Of a stretch of 64,000 nucleotides of DNA, positions 45,012 to 55,000 are shown piece after piece (the first letter of the stretch is position 1; each line of letters opens with the position of its first letter). Origin of the DNA: Drechslerella dactyloides (taxonomy: Eukaryota; Ascomycota; Orbiliomycetes; Orbiliales; Orbiliaceae); assembly GCA_020064725.1 (NCBI GenBank), contig JAGTWJ010000002.1:1116001-1180000 (forward strand), given 5' to 3'. The notes beneath the pieces are model-generated. The model had not been told where the DNA came from. It saw only the letters and a list, made by a program, of their open reading frames with translations, and did no database searches. Made by a program: the position numbers and the translations under genes.

Positions 45012-45375
45012 GTCGGAGAATAGCTTCCAACGGCGGCGTCTTCTCTATTAGGCTTCGCGGTTGTCTCGGACGCCATTAAGGGTCAGAGGTTGATATGACT
45101 ATCTTAGTTACATCCTTCCATTCAACAGATTAATAACGAGATCCTGCTTCTAAACCCCCTCATAAACTACGCAAATCCACTCCAGCGCTTACAGGCATAC
45201 GAGTTGTAGAATTATAATATGCACGCCTAAGTCACACCAATCCGTATACAAGTACATTCATGTGCACGTAAATCTCATCAGGGCCAATTTCATTTTCAAC
45301 GAAGCTAATTATATAGTTGTACTTATGATTATGATACAAGAAATAGACGCGTTATCAGTCCGCTGTCGCCCCATC
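45012..45375. other. Spacer between family members C and D
   Basis: 364 bp between the stop of D and the start of C; AT-rich 3' sequence and promoter of C. No gene. Confidence 0.4.
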
Positions 45376-46983
45376 CTACTGGTAGGGTTCTGGTTGTTCT
45401 TCTTCAAAGAACCGACTCTCGTCGAAAACGTCTGAGTGAGCTTCAATATATATATTCGGATCAGGCCATACGTCAGCGTCAGCGGTATCAAGCAGCATTG
45501 AAGACACATCCGCATCTGGAACGTTCCCGAAATCGATGTCCCTCAACAAGTCGAAGTATTCATTGTTGGCAAGTTCGTTTAGGTCAAACTCCTGTCCCTC
45601 TCGGGATTGACTGGTACCACTGGCCGCTTGCTCATTCGCCAGGACTTCGGCAAGTTCCTCTTCAAACCCGATTTCCTGCGGCGACGTCGGCTCGATTGCC
45701 ATTTCTTCCTGGCCAATTACTCTGTAATCGACGTTTTGGGGTATTTCCTCCATCATACCTGAATCCCCGCGGTTTTGAGGGACATACCCACTCTGAACGC
45801 TGTTAACAGGCTGTCTTGAATTCGGGCCGCCTATTCGCTCGTACTCTCTTATCAGGTCTTGTATGACTTCTGATACCAGCTGTTGGTTAAACCGAGGGGG
45901 GTCTCGAATTCTGTAGACGTAACTTCCCCAATCAAAGGACGGTGATTGCATCATGTTCATATTAGGCAGTAGCGGCGAGTTGCCGACAAACGAACTTTGA
46001 GACGATGGGCTGGACCGCTGGAAAGGATACGGGCTGTACGGCTGAAACTGAGGCATTCGTGCAGGTTGGTTCATATTTGGATCCGGAGGGGTCGGGTTTT
46101 GACGTAGCAGATTAGGTTGGATGGGGCGTCCGCTGCGGAGGTCCATACCCGATAAAAAGTTGGATACAGGATATCTATTGCGAGGATCCGAAAACTCCGA
46201 TGTATCTCTCTCTGGAAGCTCCTCCAGCAGCCGCTCGTTCATCTCATTCTGCTGCTCGGCCGTCAAACGTGTCGCTGTGCCGCCAGTCTCAACAAAGTAG
46301 AGGCGTATCGTGTACCTCAGCTCTTCTTTAGCGTCATCCAGTTGCCTGGGCGTTAGTTCGGTCCCCGCATCGGGTATGATGAATTTTCCATTCCTCTCCT
46401 TCACAAGCTTGACGGCATTGTGGAAGGTGATATATTCATCTGTGCCTGCAATTTTATATCTGATTGAGCCCGGTGGTACTGTCTCCATAAGACCCTTGTA
46501 GAATTTCCCCACTGGCGTCCTGCCAGATTCTGCTGGTTCGTACCATTCAGCGCTTTTTCTGGAACGAGGATTTTGGGGAATCCCTAGATCCCGAGCCACC
46601 CAATCTTCCGAATCCGGGTCTATGCCGCGATAGCTGACCCAGCCGTGCTCCAGGCCGGGAGTGCCGAGGTCGACAAGCTGGATAGCTTGTGGATCGTCGT
46701 AAAAGTGAATGAATAGAGAATAGTCAACGGGGTTGTCTCTCTGGCAAAGGTAATCGTGGTATAATGCCAGCGCGCGAACTTGGCGTGATCCGACGACGTT
46801 CAGGATGCCGAGCACCCCCTCTCCTTTCGAAGTTCGGGGCACGCATTTTTCATCCTCATGCTGATTGGTCTTCAAGTGGAGCTGGAGTCCCAAGCCGTGA
46901 GAGATCGTCTGATACCAAGCCCTCGCTTGCCAGATGATGCTGGTGAAGGCAAGAAGCTGGGCAGTGCTGGTGGCCAGCATCAT
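45376..46983 (-). CDS. Secreted protein, member D of the four-member family
   Basis: Single exon, 535 residues; the ATG at 46980 (second Met) is equally possible. Signal peptide MLATSTAQLLAFTSIIWQARA, then an aromatic mature N-terminus (WYQTISHGLG). The shared module is at about residues 40-140: EDEKCVPRTSKGEGVLGI, RQVRALALYHDYLC, FIHFYDDPQAIQLVDLG, and WVSYRGIDPDSEDW. The central part resembles member C (LMETVPPGSIRYKIAG, GKFIIPDAGTELTPRQL). The C-terminal half is Asn/Pro/Gln-rich (NMNQPARMPQFQPYSPYPFQ) and ends acidic. C and D align best with each other (RALAFF/RALALY, RLYDDPYA/HFYDDPQA, YIDL/LVDL). Function unknown. Confidence 0.68.
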   Translation of the reverse strand: MMLATSTAQLLAFTSIIWQARAWYQTISHGLGLQLHLKTNQHEDEKCVPRTSKGEGVLGILNVVGSRQVRALALYHDYLCQRDNPVDYSLFIHFYDDPQAIQLVDLGTPGLEHGWVSYRGIDPDSEDWVARDLGIPQNPRSRKSAEWYEPAESGRTPVGKFYKGLMETVPPGSIRYKIAGTDEYITFHNAVKLVKERNGKFIIPDAGTELTPRQLDDAKEELRYTIRLYFVETGGTATRLTAEQQNEMNERLLEELPERDTSEFSDPRNRYPVSNFLSGMDLRSGRPIQPNLLRQNPTPPDPNMNQPARMPQFQPYSPYPFQRSSPSSQSSFVGNSPLLPNMNMMQSPSFDWGSYVYRIRDPPRFNQQLVSEVIQDLIREYERIGGPNSRQPVNSVQSGYVPQNRGDSGMMEEIPQNVDYRVIGQEEMAIEPTSPQEIGFEEELAEVLANEQAASGTSQSREGQEFDLNELANNEYFDLLRDIDFGNVPDADVSSMLLDTADADVWPDPNIYIEAHSDVFDESRFFEEEQPEPYQ

Positions 46984-47755
46984 TGGGGTGGAGCTAGCTG
47001 TTTTTCGTTTTTGTCCAACCTACCATGCATTGCCAGCAATTATCATGCAGGTTATTCGCACGTCGAAGCCGAGATTAATGGACCATGCCTATATCGGAGT
47101 GGAGCCGTAGCCATGCAGAGCTGTTTGAGTGTATGCAAAGGCCTCATTCTACCGCATGCATACGAACCGTAAACGTGAAAACCATGAAATACCGAAGCTA
47201 TTACCGAAGATACATATTCATATTTCTGACGTGTACACGTCCCCAGAAGTCGACAAGCTGAACCATCTCAACGCACATAGCAGGCTTCAGAGCAGGAGCA
47301 GAGCACGTTGTTGCCATACAACCTTGTTACATTTTAAGGCTAGCGTGTTGTACCATCTGAGGAGTAACGTTGCGCGGTTACACTAGCTCACTGTCCACCC
47401 GGAAACACTGCAAGGATCCCGATCTGACTGACCTCCGGGGAATCCATAGACTGCATCCATTTCCCGGCTTGCATATCGCTCTAAGATTCTTCGGTGCGGT
47501 TTATTGGTTTTCCAGTGTGCGCCTACATCTAGCTACAGGACACTGTCGCCAACCTCTCGGCTGACTAGCGAGGCGGACTAGAAAGAAGTCTTGTGTGAGT
47601 CAAATTGATACAGCCACCTTTGAACTTTGATATAAAAGCCTGGCATCTCGCCCGCAAGGTCCTCCCAAATATTGTTCTTTCTCCCGCGACTTCACATCAT
47701 TACCGCACAGTAGATTACCGATATTTCCAAGCACTTCCATATCACGAACCTCACA
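46984..47755. other. Intergenic, divergent promoters
   Basis: Upstream of member D (minus) and of the dioxygenase (plus, TATA at 47631). No other gene supported. Confidence 0.4.
47631..47637 (+). promoter_or_regulatory. TATA box of the dioxygenase gene
   Basis: TATAAAA 119 bp upstream of the ATG at 47756, with a C-rich leader between. Confidence 0.45.
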
Positions 47756-48978
47756 ATGGCAGCGGCACTCAACAGTATTATCAGCCTTGTCACCGGGTCC
47801 GGCGGCGAGTCAAGCACCGATAGCAACCCACAACTTGACCTACTAGCAGAACCCCAGGAGCTTGATCCGGTGGAATACAAGAAGATCGCGCCACTTTTCC
47901 CGCGCTCGCACAAGAAGGGGGACCCCGTCCCGCGACCAGTTCTACGCAGAGTCGACTTTGGGGTTTGTCGCCGGTCCCCTGCGCTTCCCGTTTTGGATCT
48001 TGAGCTAGTCTCGGCAATACAACGACTAACAACGCACCTTTTGAATGCACAGAAATACCCTAGCTCTAAGCTCTCGCAATACGCCGACTTGGGCGCTTAC
48101 GCATCTGTCATCGACAATGCGTTCACACTCAAGGAGTGCGATGAACTACTACGGATGGCCGAATCGTCCTCCGAGGAAGGCTGGCCGATAGCCCAGGTCA
48201 ACATCGGGGGAAACGAGCAAATCCTTGACACCAGTTACCGCAAGGGAGATAGAATACTATACGACAACCAACGGTTGGCGAATAAGCTCCTCGCACGGAT
48301 CATGCCGCTGGTCGCCAAGGATATCGCGTACATTGATCCCGCAGATTCACCGACTGGGAAAGGCCCATTAGGGTGGAAAAGTACCGCAGCGAAGCGACGA
48401 GCGGATAAGTTTCGGTTGACACGGCTGAACGAGAGACTGAGGTTCCTTCGATATCCGGTCAGCGGGTTCTTCAAGAGTAAGCACTAACACAGTGTAAAAA
48501 TAAGACTTAACGTAGCATATGCTAATCCAATACTGGTGAAGTGCATTGCGATGGCGCATACACAACTCCAGACAACAAGGAGTCCTCCCTCTTCACTTTC
48601 CACCTCTACCTCAACAACAACACCGGCGACGTGCCACTGAAAGGCGGGGCCACTCGGTTCTGGGAAAGCGGCGCCCAACTAGTCCATGAAATGTCACCCG
48701 CAAAGTTGAAGAAGCGCGGACTCAAGCCGCCGGAGTTCTACGATGTTGCACCAATTCCAGGAAGAGTACTAGTTTTTCAACACGCTTACCTAGTGCACAG
48801 CGGAGAACCAATCACGGAGGGTATCAAGCTCACGATCCGTACCGATTTCATGTACGAGAGAATTCCGCAAGAAGATGAGGAAATTGAATATCGGAAACAT
48901 CTGGACAGGAATGGGCTTCTAGCAGATGAGATTCCTGTCGACCCACAGGATGAGGCCCCAGCAGCTGCTGATAATTAA
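47756..48978 (+). CDS. 2-oxoglutarate/Fe(II)-dependent oxygenase, prolyl-4-hydroxylase-like
   Basis: Two exons, 47756-48476 and 48542-48978, give 385 residues. Splicing creates the facial triad start GFFKMHCDGAYTTPD: His242 and Asp244 bind iron, and His326 (QHAYLVHSGEP) closes the triad; Lys336 or Arg340 (IKLTIRTDF) would bind the 2-oxoglutarate carboxylate. The helix NAFTLKECDELLRMAE and FRLTRLNERLRFLRYP are typical of the P4Hc fold. There is no signal peptide or ER retrieval signal, so it acts in the cytosol or nucleus. The substrate cannot be told; related fungal proteins are annotated simply as oxidoreductases of the 2OG-Fe(II) superfamily. Confidence 0.88.
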
Positions 48979-49766
48979 ATCTAAGCCTCGGGCGAAGCCA
49001 ACGGCTTCTCCTAGGGATTGCTTGGTCACAAATATGCTACTAAAAGCCATGCAAGTGGTCAACACTTATCCAATTATGTATATGCAGCCTGATACTAGCC
49101 TTTATGCTTTTTTGAAGTTTGATCATCTCATTATAGCTGTTTCACTCACGCTCAGGCTCAGCGAAGTTGGATGAACCCCATGTCTTACTTATTATTATAA
49201 TACCGAATAGCGAACGCCAATCGAGCACCCCCGGAAATTCCAGTAATCGGAACTTCAGAAGGATACGATGCAATCGTAATTTTCATCAACTCATACAGAC
49301 TGCACGATCGCTTGACAGATATGCTTGTAGATACGCAAGCCATGACACGGGTAGGAAGTTTGACCCATTTGACAGAAAACGGGAACGCCTGATAATTCGT
49401 GTACGCGTCAAAACCCAAAGAACGTAGGCGCACTGATTGCATAAGCTAAAATGTAAAAGGGTGTCACTATTATTATTGAAGAATTCTAGAAGCGAAGTCT
49501 GTATATATTCTGCTACTAGCTTCTAGGAGAGTAGCTTCCACCCCACCCTTTAACACAACGACGTTAGTACTAAATATTCTCGACTAAACGCGCATACAAA
49601 GGTCATAACTTACAAAGGTAGCAGATGTCGCTCTTCTCGAATTGATAACCCCCAAGTCTGCATGCCTCTAGGAGAACATACCCACTACACCAACGAAACC
49701 CGTTAACCAGCGTCTGTATAGACGTAGTCCCCCATAGAATTCAGTTTATGTGGAGAATGTGCAAAC
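48979..49766. other. Intergenic, convergent 3' ends
   Basis: No gene supported. The right end (about 49610-49760) may hold an extra last exon of the neighbouring minus-strand gene (see findings). Confidence 0.35.
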
Positions 49767-50912
49767 TCACTTTATAAAAGACGCAGAACCGTCGCTATTC
49801 AAGGTGAACGAGTTTAGCCCCCGTACGTCACATCCCTGAACCACATTAGACGTATCAGAATCAAACACCCAATAAGGGTTTGGATCATCCTGTGTCCCTC
49901 TGCCCGTTGCAGTAGCTGTCCCTGAAGAGGTATCCACATCCCAGAACGCTCTATAACGATCCTCTTGATTTCCGGCAATGCTGGCATAGAATGTCGTTGT
50001 GGTAACGACATTTCTTTTAAGGTAGGAGCAGATGCTGCCGTCGGAGGAAGTAACCGATAGGGTGAGAGTATTGTAACCTCTCTCCAGGCTTAACACGGTG
50101 GCCGTTGGTGACGGCGATAGCGCGGTCGTCTCGGACGTCGGTTCTAGAGTAGATGACGGCGACGGCGACGGCGATGGACTTGGTTCAGGTGTCGTCGTGG
50201 GCTCAGATGTAGATGTCTCTTCAGGCGTCGAAGTTGTAGTAGACTCAGACGCACTAGTGGGCTCCGGGGTGGATAATTCTGAGGTCGTGGTGGACTCTGA
50301 GGTTGTGGTAGATTCTAAGGTCGTGGATCTAGAGCTCGTCGAGGTAGTGCTACTCGAGCTACGCGAAGTAGAAATAGCGCGAGTGATCGAAGATGCAAAC
50401 ACTCCCCCTGCACTATCTTCATCTGGTCGCGCGTTCGAAGTTGAGGAACTATTCTTCTTACTCAGAGCGATCCCCAAGCCCCCGCCCAGCCCAGCTATCA
50501 GCAGTACCGCCAGAACTGCCACCATTATAAAGAATAATTTTCGGCGTAGCCCGCAAATTGTCCTTTCCCTGGTAGGCGGTATGCCGTTCATCGCTACAGG
50601 CCCGATCCCATATTTGGCCCCGATTGGCGCACCCCCAATCGGTTTCTCATGTACATAAGGATCTGGGCCCATCGAAATGGGTGCAGGTGCCGTCGCGACA
50701 TATGGGGGAACACCAGATGTTTGCATTGTGGCCACCGGACTGTGGTGACTGTAGCCATTATAATGGTGAGTTTGAGGGACGGGGGCCGCGGCCGAGGATG
50801 GTGGTGGCACTGGCCTGCGCGGTAGCGACTCGTATGTCTGGCCCGACGCGACCTCAGGGTATTGCGACTGGAGCTCATCGACGGACATCATCCCGTTATC
50901 GCGGAGACTCAT
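49767..50912 (-). CDS. Single-pass membrane protein with Ser/Thr-rich extracellular stalk
   Basis: At least one exon, 50912-49767, 381 residues. A Pro/His-rich cytosolic N-terminus of about 125 residues (PVPQTHHYNGYSHHSP, GGAPIGAKYGIGPV) precedes one transmembrane helix (LFFIMVAVLAVLLIAGLGGG, about 126-148) with basic residues on the cytosolic side. A mucin-like Ser/Thr/Glu/Pro stretch follows (SESTTTSELSTPEPTSASES, PSPSPSPSPSS), likely heavily O-glycosylated. The C-terminal 100 residues look folded, with cysteines in GSICSYLKRNV and VVQGCDVRGL. The layout is like fungal surface sensors and cell-wall anchored proteins, but no domain is recognised. The stop TGA sits within GTGAGTTTG, a good splice donor, so a further exon is possible. 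Confidence 0.68.
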   Translation of the reverse strand: MSLRDNGMMSVDELQSQYPEVASGQTYESLPRRPVPPPSSAAAPVPQTHHYNGYSHHSPVATMQTSGVPPYVATAPAPISMGPDPYVHEKPIGGAPIGAKYGIGPVAMNGIPPTRERTICGLRRKLFFIMVAVLAVLLIAGLGGGLGIALSKKNSSSTSNARPDEDSAGGVFASSITRAISTSRSSSSTTSTSSRSTTLESTTTSESTTTSELSTPEPTSASESTTTSTPEETSTSEPTTTPEPSPSPSPSPSSTLEPTSETTALSPSPTATVLSLERGYNTLTLSVTSSDGSICSYLKRNVVTTTTFYASIAGNQEDRYRAFWDVDTSSGTATATGRGTQDDPNPYWVFDSDTSNVVQGCDVRGLNSFTLNSDGSASFIK

Positions 50913-52079
50913 ATTGCCACGTTCAATGTTTTGTCCAACCGCGTTAACCTAGGTTTTATTATTTTTTGTCTGTCCGTTAAATTCAGTATTAGCTCAACGA
51001 AGTATGATATGAAACATACCGATGGCCTTTTGCTAAGCAACCAAAACTTTGAAGCTTCCGTCACCGAACTTCAGGTGCAGGCAGCTCCCTCGTTAATATA
51101 ATCTAGTTAAAGCGCGATAGTCCGGGTACGGAAAAAATCCAGTTGGAGACAGCGCCACAAGCACTACGTACTTCACTTAAAGATGGGCAAGTCAACCTTC
51201 TTAATTGTTTTCCACAATGACATTCAAGCCCATACTTCAACCAGGTATCGCTCCTTCGGGGTGCATGCAGCGCATGGCGCACGCACCCATGCAGAACAGT
51301 TCTCAGCTCGACTCATGTCTGCATGGCATTTTAGTGGTAAAATTCCGCGAACCCAAAAGTTACAGCCGTGCGGGTCTGCCCGTTGCCGGATAGCTGTTCT
51401 GACAACTACCCCCTTTAATCAGGCGAATCGCATCGCTGCTTAAACGATGCAAGTGCGGCTCTGCAGGCAATTGGAGGATTCACGCCCAGCCAGATACACA
51501 TGACAAGGTAACTGCTGCAAATTGTTGGAGTTCCATGCTTGTGTGTGCTGCTTGGCGCATAATAGGTGTTCGGCTTCGGTCAGCCGCATCCATTTTCCCG
51601 TTTGGGTAGTCTCGGGGATCGGCTTGTGCCCCGAGACTCGGCTTGTGCTTGGGTTTTCTCTGCGCTCACGGTATCAATCTGGATAGTTAGAACCTATCCC
51701 TGGATCTAGACGTGCTAGCTATTTGGCTCTGCAGTCAAACCTCGGATTTTTTGGATGTCACTTTGGATGCCACTGGGGAGAGCTAAACAACGTCAAGACG
51801 AGAGAAGAAATGCCAGGTCATGCCCTGAGATTCAATAGCTAGAAGTAAGAAAATAAGAACGGTAGAATGCTCGCAAAACGCACATGTTCCGAAAATGCTG
51901 TCGCGCCTAATCATGCAGGGTTTCCGGTGTGCAGCAAACGCGAGATATCAACAAAGATAAATGTTCCAAGGCATACCCCGCTCTCCAGCTGACGACGGCA
52001 AACAGGTATCCTGACGGAAACCATACCTTCGTTCAAGCACTTGTCTACTTGCTTCTTCACTTTTCTATAGGGCGGAGCT
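50913..52079. other. Intergenic, divergent promoters
   Basis: No gene supported. An imperfect repeat of CCCCGAGACTCGGCTTGTGC type occurs near 51605-51650. It is upstream of both the surface protein (minus) and the NLR gene (plus). Confidence 0.35.
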
Positions 52080-55000
52080 ATGGATACTAGTGCCAGCAAG
52101 CCTAAGAACCCAGTGCGGAAGACATTGACCGAGTGCTTTGAGGAAGCATGCTCGCGGTTTCGTTCGACAGTTGAGCCTTCGCTTGGCAAGGATCGCCAAC
52201 GGCTGGACGCGCTCACAACTTTTCTCAAAGGAGCCTCCACTGGACTCCAGCAGCTCGAAAAGACATGTCAAAATCTCAACGATAAAGCTGAAGAGAAGGC
52301 CAATAATGCGGCAAAAATTTTGACCACCTTGGACCAATTCAAGACTCTGGGTGATGCATTTTTACAATTCGCGCCCGAAAGTGTATCAATAGTCTGGTGC
52401 GCTATCAGCTCTTTAATAACCGTAAGTCTAGAAAACGTGTCCGCATTGGCAAGGGCATCCTCCTATTGACGAAAGTATATATTTTCAGATCGGAGGCGCC
52501 AAGCTACAGACGCTTCTTTTGATATGTGGTGCTTGCAACAGCGTTACCACGATCGTTGGAGATTGCATCAGATGGGAGGTTAGAATGCGGACAACTGATG
52601 CTGCTGACGATGCGCCCACGCTTGATATATGGGATACGGACATACCGGATCTAGTTTTCAACATTCTAGAATTCCTCTGGAGCGCACAGCCACATCTTGA
52701 CAACAGTCGTCTCAAGCGTAAGAGGCAATGCGCCGATTTCTCGATTCAAATCAAATCATAGCTATCATGTCACATGAATAGCCTAAACCGCGCGCCTCGA
52801 CTGCGCTTGAATGCATAAACGCTTACCATAACGTATACTAAACTTGCAGGAATCGGAAGCACCTTGAAAGACATTTTCACGAATGAGCTCCGACAAAAGA
52901 TAGATGCGTTATTAGAAAAGTACCAACGCGTCGTCAAAATCGCTCAGGCACATTTTGAAGACTCGGTTTTAGATCAGACTAAAAGTATTGTCCCTACATC
53001 GTTGCCAATCCAGTCTCCGGCACTCCAGTCCATATTTTATGGCTCTCAATGGCCTGGATACCACGTCCTTATCAGTTGAATTCTAACATATACAATTCTA
53101 TCATCATTAGAAACCGGGACTAAAATCAACCAAGTGTGCGACGACCTAAAAAGTAGGTATACAAGGCCAGAAAGCTCCACTAGTTGTTGGTGCAACCTTT
53201 CTTGTCACAATATCATTAACGAATTCCGTAGAATGTGCCACGATAGGCACAGATATCATCGAGGCTGTCCAGAGAAAGGTGTTATTAGATGAGCTAGACC
53301 GTCAGACAGCGAGACTGCAACCCTCCGCCTCCCATAGAACTCATTTCTCAACCCTAAGGGATCGCCTCGCCTACATAATCAGACAGCGGAATGGTCAGCC
53401 CGTAGCGAGATGGTTATTCAAAGAGAACGCTTATCATGACTGGAAACATAGCTCTACCTCTATGCTTTACCTCAAATCACCCAGAGGGTATGGAAAGTCA
53501 ATTGCGATGATGAGCGTCCATGAGGACCTTCAGACTCCTCACTACAATAACAACCCAAATTCAGCTCCTCTCAATGGAGACATTACCAAGGACGCAGCTG
53601 TGAGGCATGAACAGAAACCATTGCTCTGTAGCTTCTTTTTTAAAAGAGGCGAGCAAGATATCCAGCTGGCTCGAACGGCCTTAGAATATATCTTGCATCA
53701 AATGCTAAGCAGCAGTGCCCTCCGCAAAAATGCGAGCACTCTTGCTGAGATCGTCGAAGTACTAAATCCAGCATTTTTTGACCCAGCTGCTCAAAAGACT
53801 GGTTTCATGGATACACTCACAGCGCTCTGTCAAGCGATCAGGGACGTTTCAATCGCGATCCCAAACCGCGTATATCTGATGGTTGACGCACTGGACGAAT
53901 GCCAGGACCGGCGGGAACAGAATTTTTCGCAGCTTCTCGCAGACATGGTTAAACCACAGCCTGGGAGCAACAAGGCCTGCAACCTGAAAATTATTTTCTC
54001 AGCACGAGACAGTATAGACATCATCAGCGAGCTTGGATGCGACAAGGACATTAACTCTCTCGTTCCCTCTGCCGATCAAACTGAACGGCTTTCAACAAAC
54101 ATCTTGCGGATAATCGAGATCGCTGCATCCAAGAACTGGAGTGACTTGGACATATATCTAAGACATGAAGTCAAGGTTGTTCTCCGTCGAAGAATCGATC
54201 AATCCGAAGGAGAGGCATTTGCGAAATTGTTAGATTCCGAGTTGTCAAGAATCGTGGAAACAATTCACCAGAAGGCCAAAGGCGACTTCACACTTGCACG
54301 AATGATCATCGCCAACCTCCAGCAGCCGTCGAAAAAAACTTTAGAGCAAAAAGTACAACAGTTACCGGCTGCTATTGGAGATATCTACATGGCCAGCATC
54401 GAGTCTTTGAGTCCAGACGAGCAAGATCTAATTGTTACCGCACTCAAATGGGTTGTCTGGAGTGTAGCCGGAGTCACAACAATCGAAATATCGGATCATT
54501 ATCGAGAAATCTATAAGTCGGGTCCCAGCGAGAAAAATATTAGCGATGATGCAGTCAAAAACTCAACCAGTGATATCCAACCGTACACTAAGGAGGTTGA
54601 AAATATCATCAATAAGGATCCCTACAAGGACCCAGAGGTCAAGGATATCATCTATCACTTAGAAAACGCAGGTCGAGATTTCTTCAGAATCGATAGACAT
54701 ACCAATTTCGTGAATGTCGATATTTCGGTTCGAGAGTGGATCCAAGACAGCACGTCGGTGGATTCAATGACTTCAGGGTCTCGAGGGTTCACCAGATATC
54801 GCGACGGGGATGGTACTACGGTCTTCAAATTTCGTCTTACTCGTAAGTCTCTTCGTGCTTTTGCGACTACAGGAACCCAATAATATATGGGAATAGATAG
54901 GATAACAAAATTCGCCTCTAGAATCATTTGTGAGATTCGGTGATAACCTCTCGGAACTCTTTAACGAGAGAGACGCGCAAATGTCAATAGCACTGAATAT

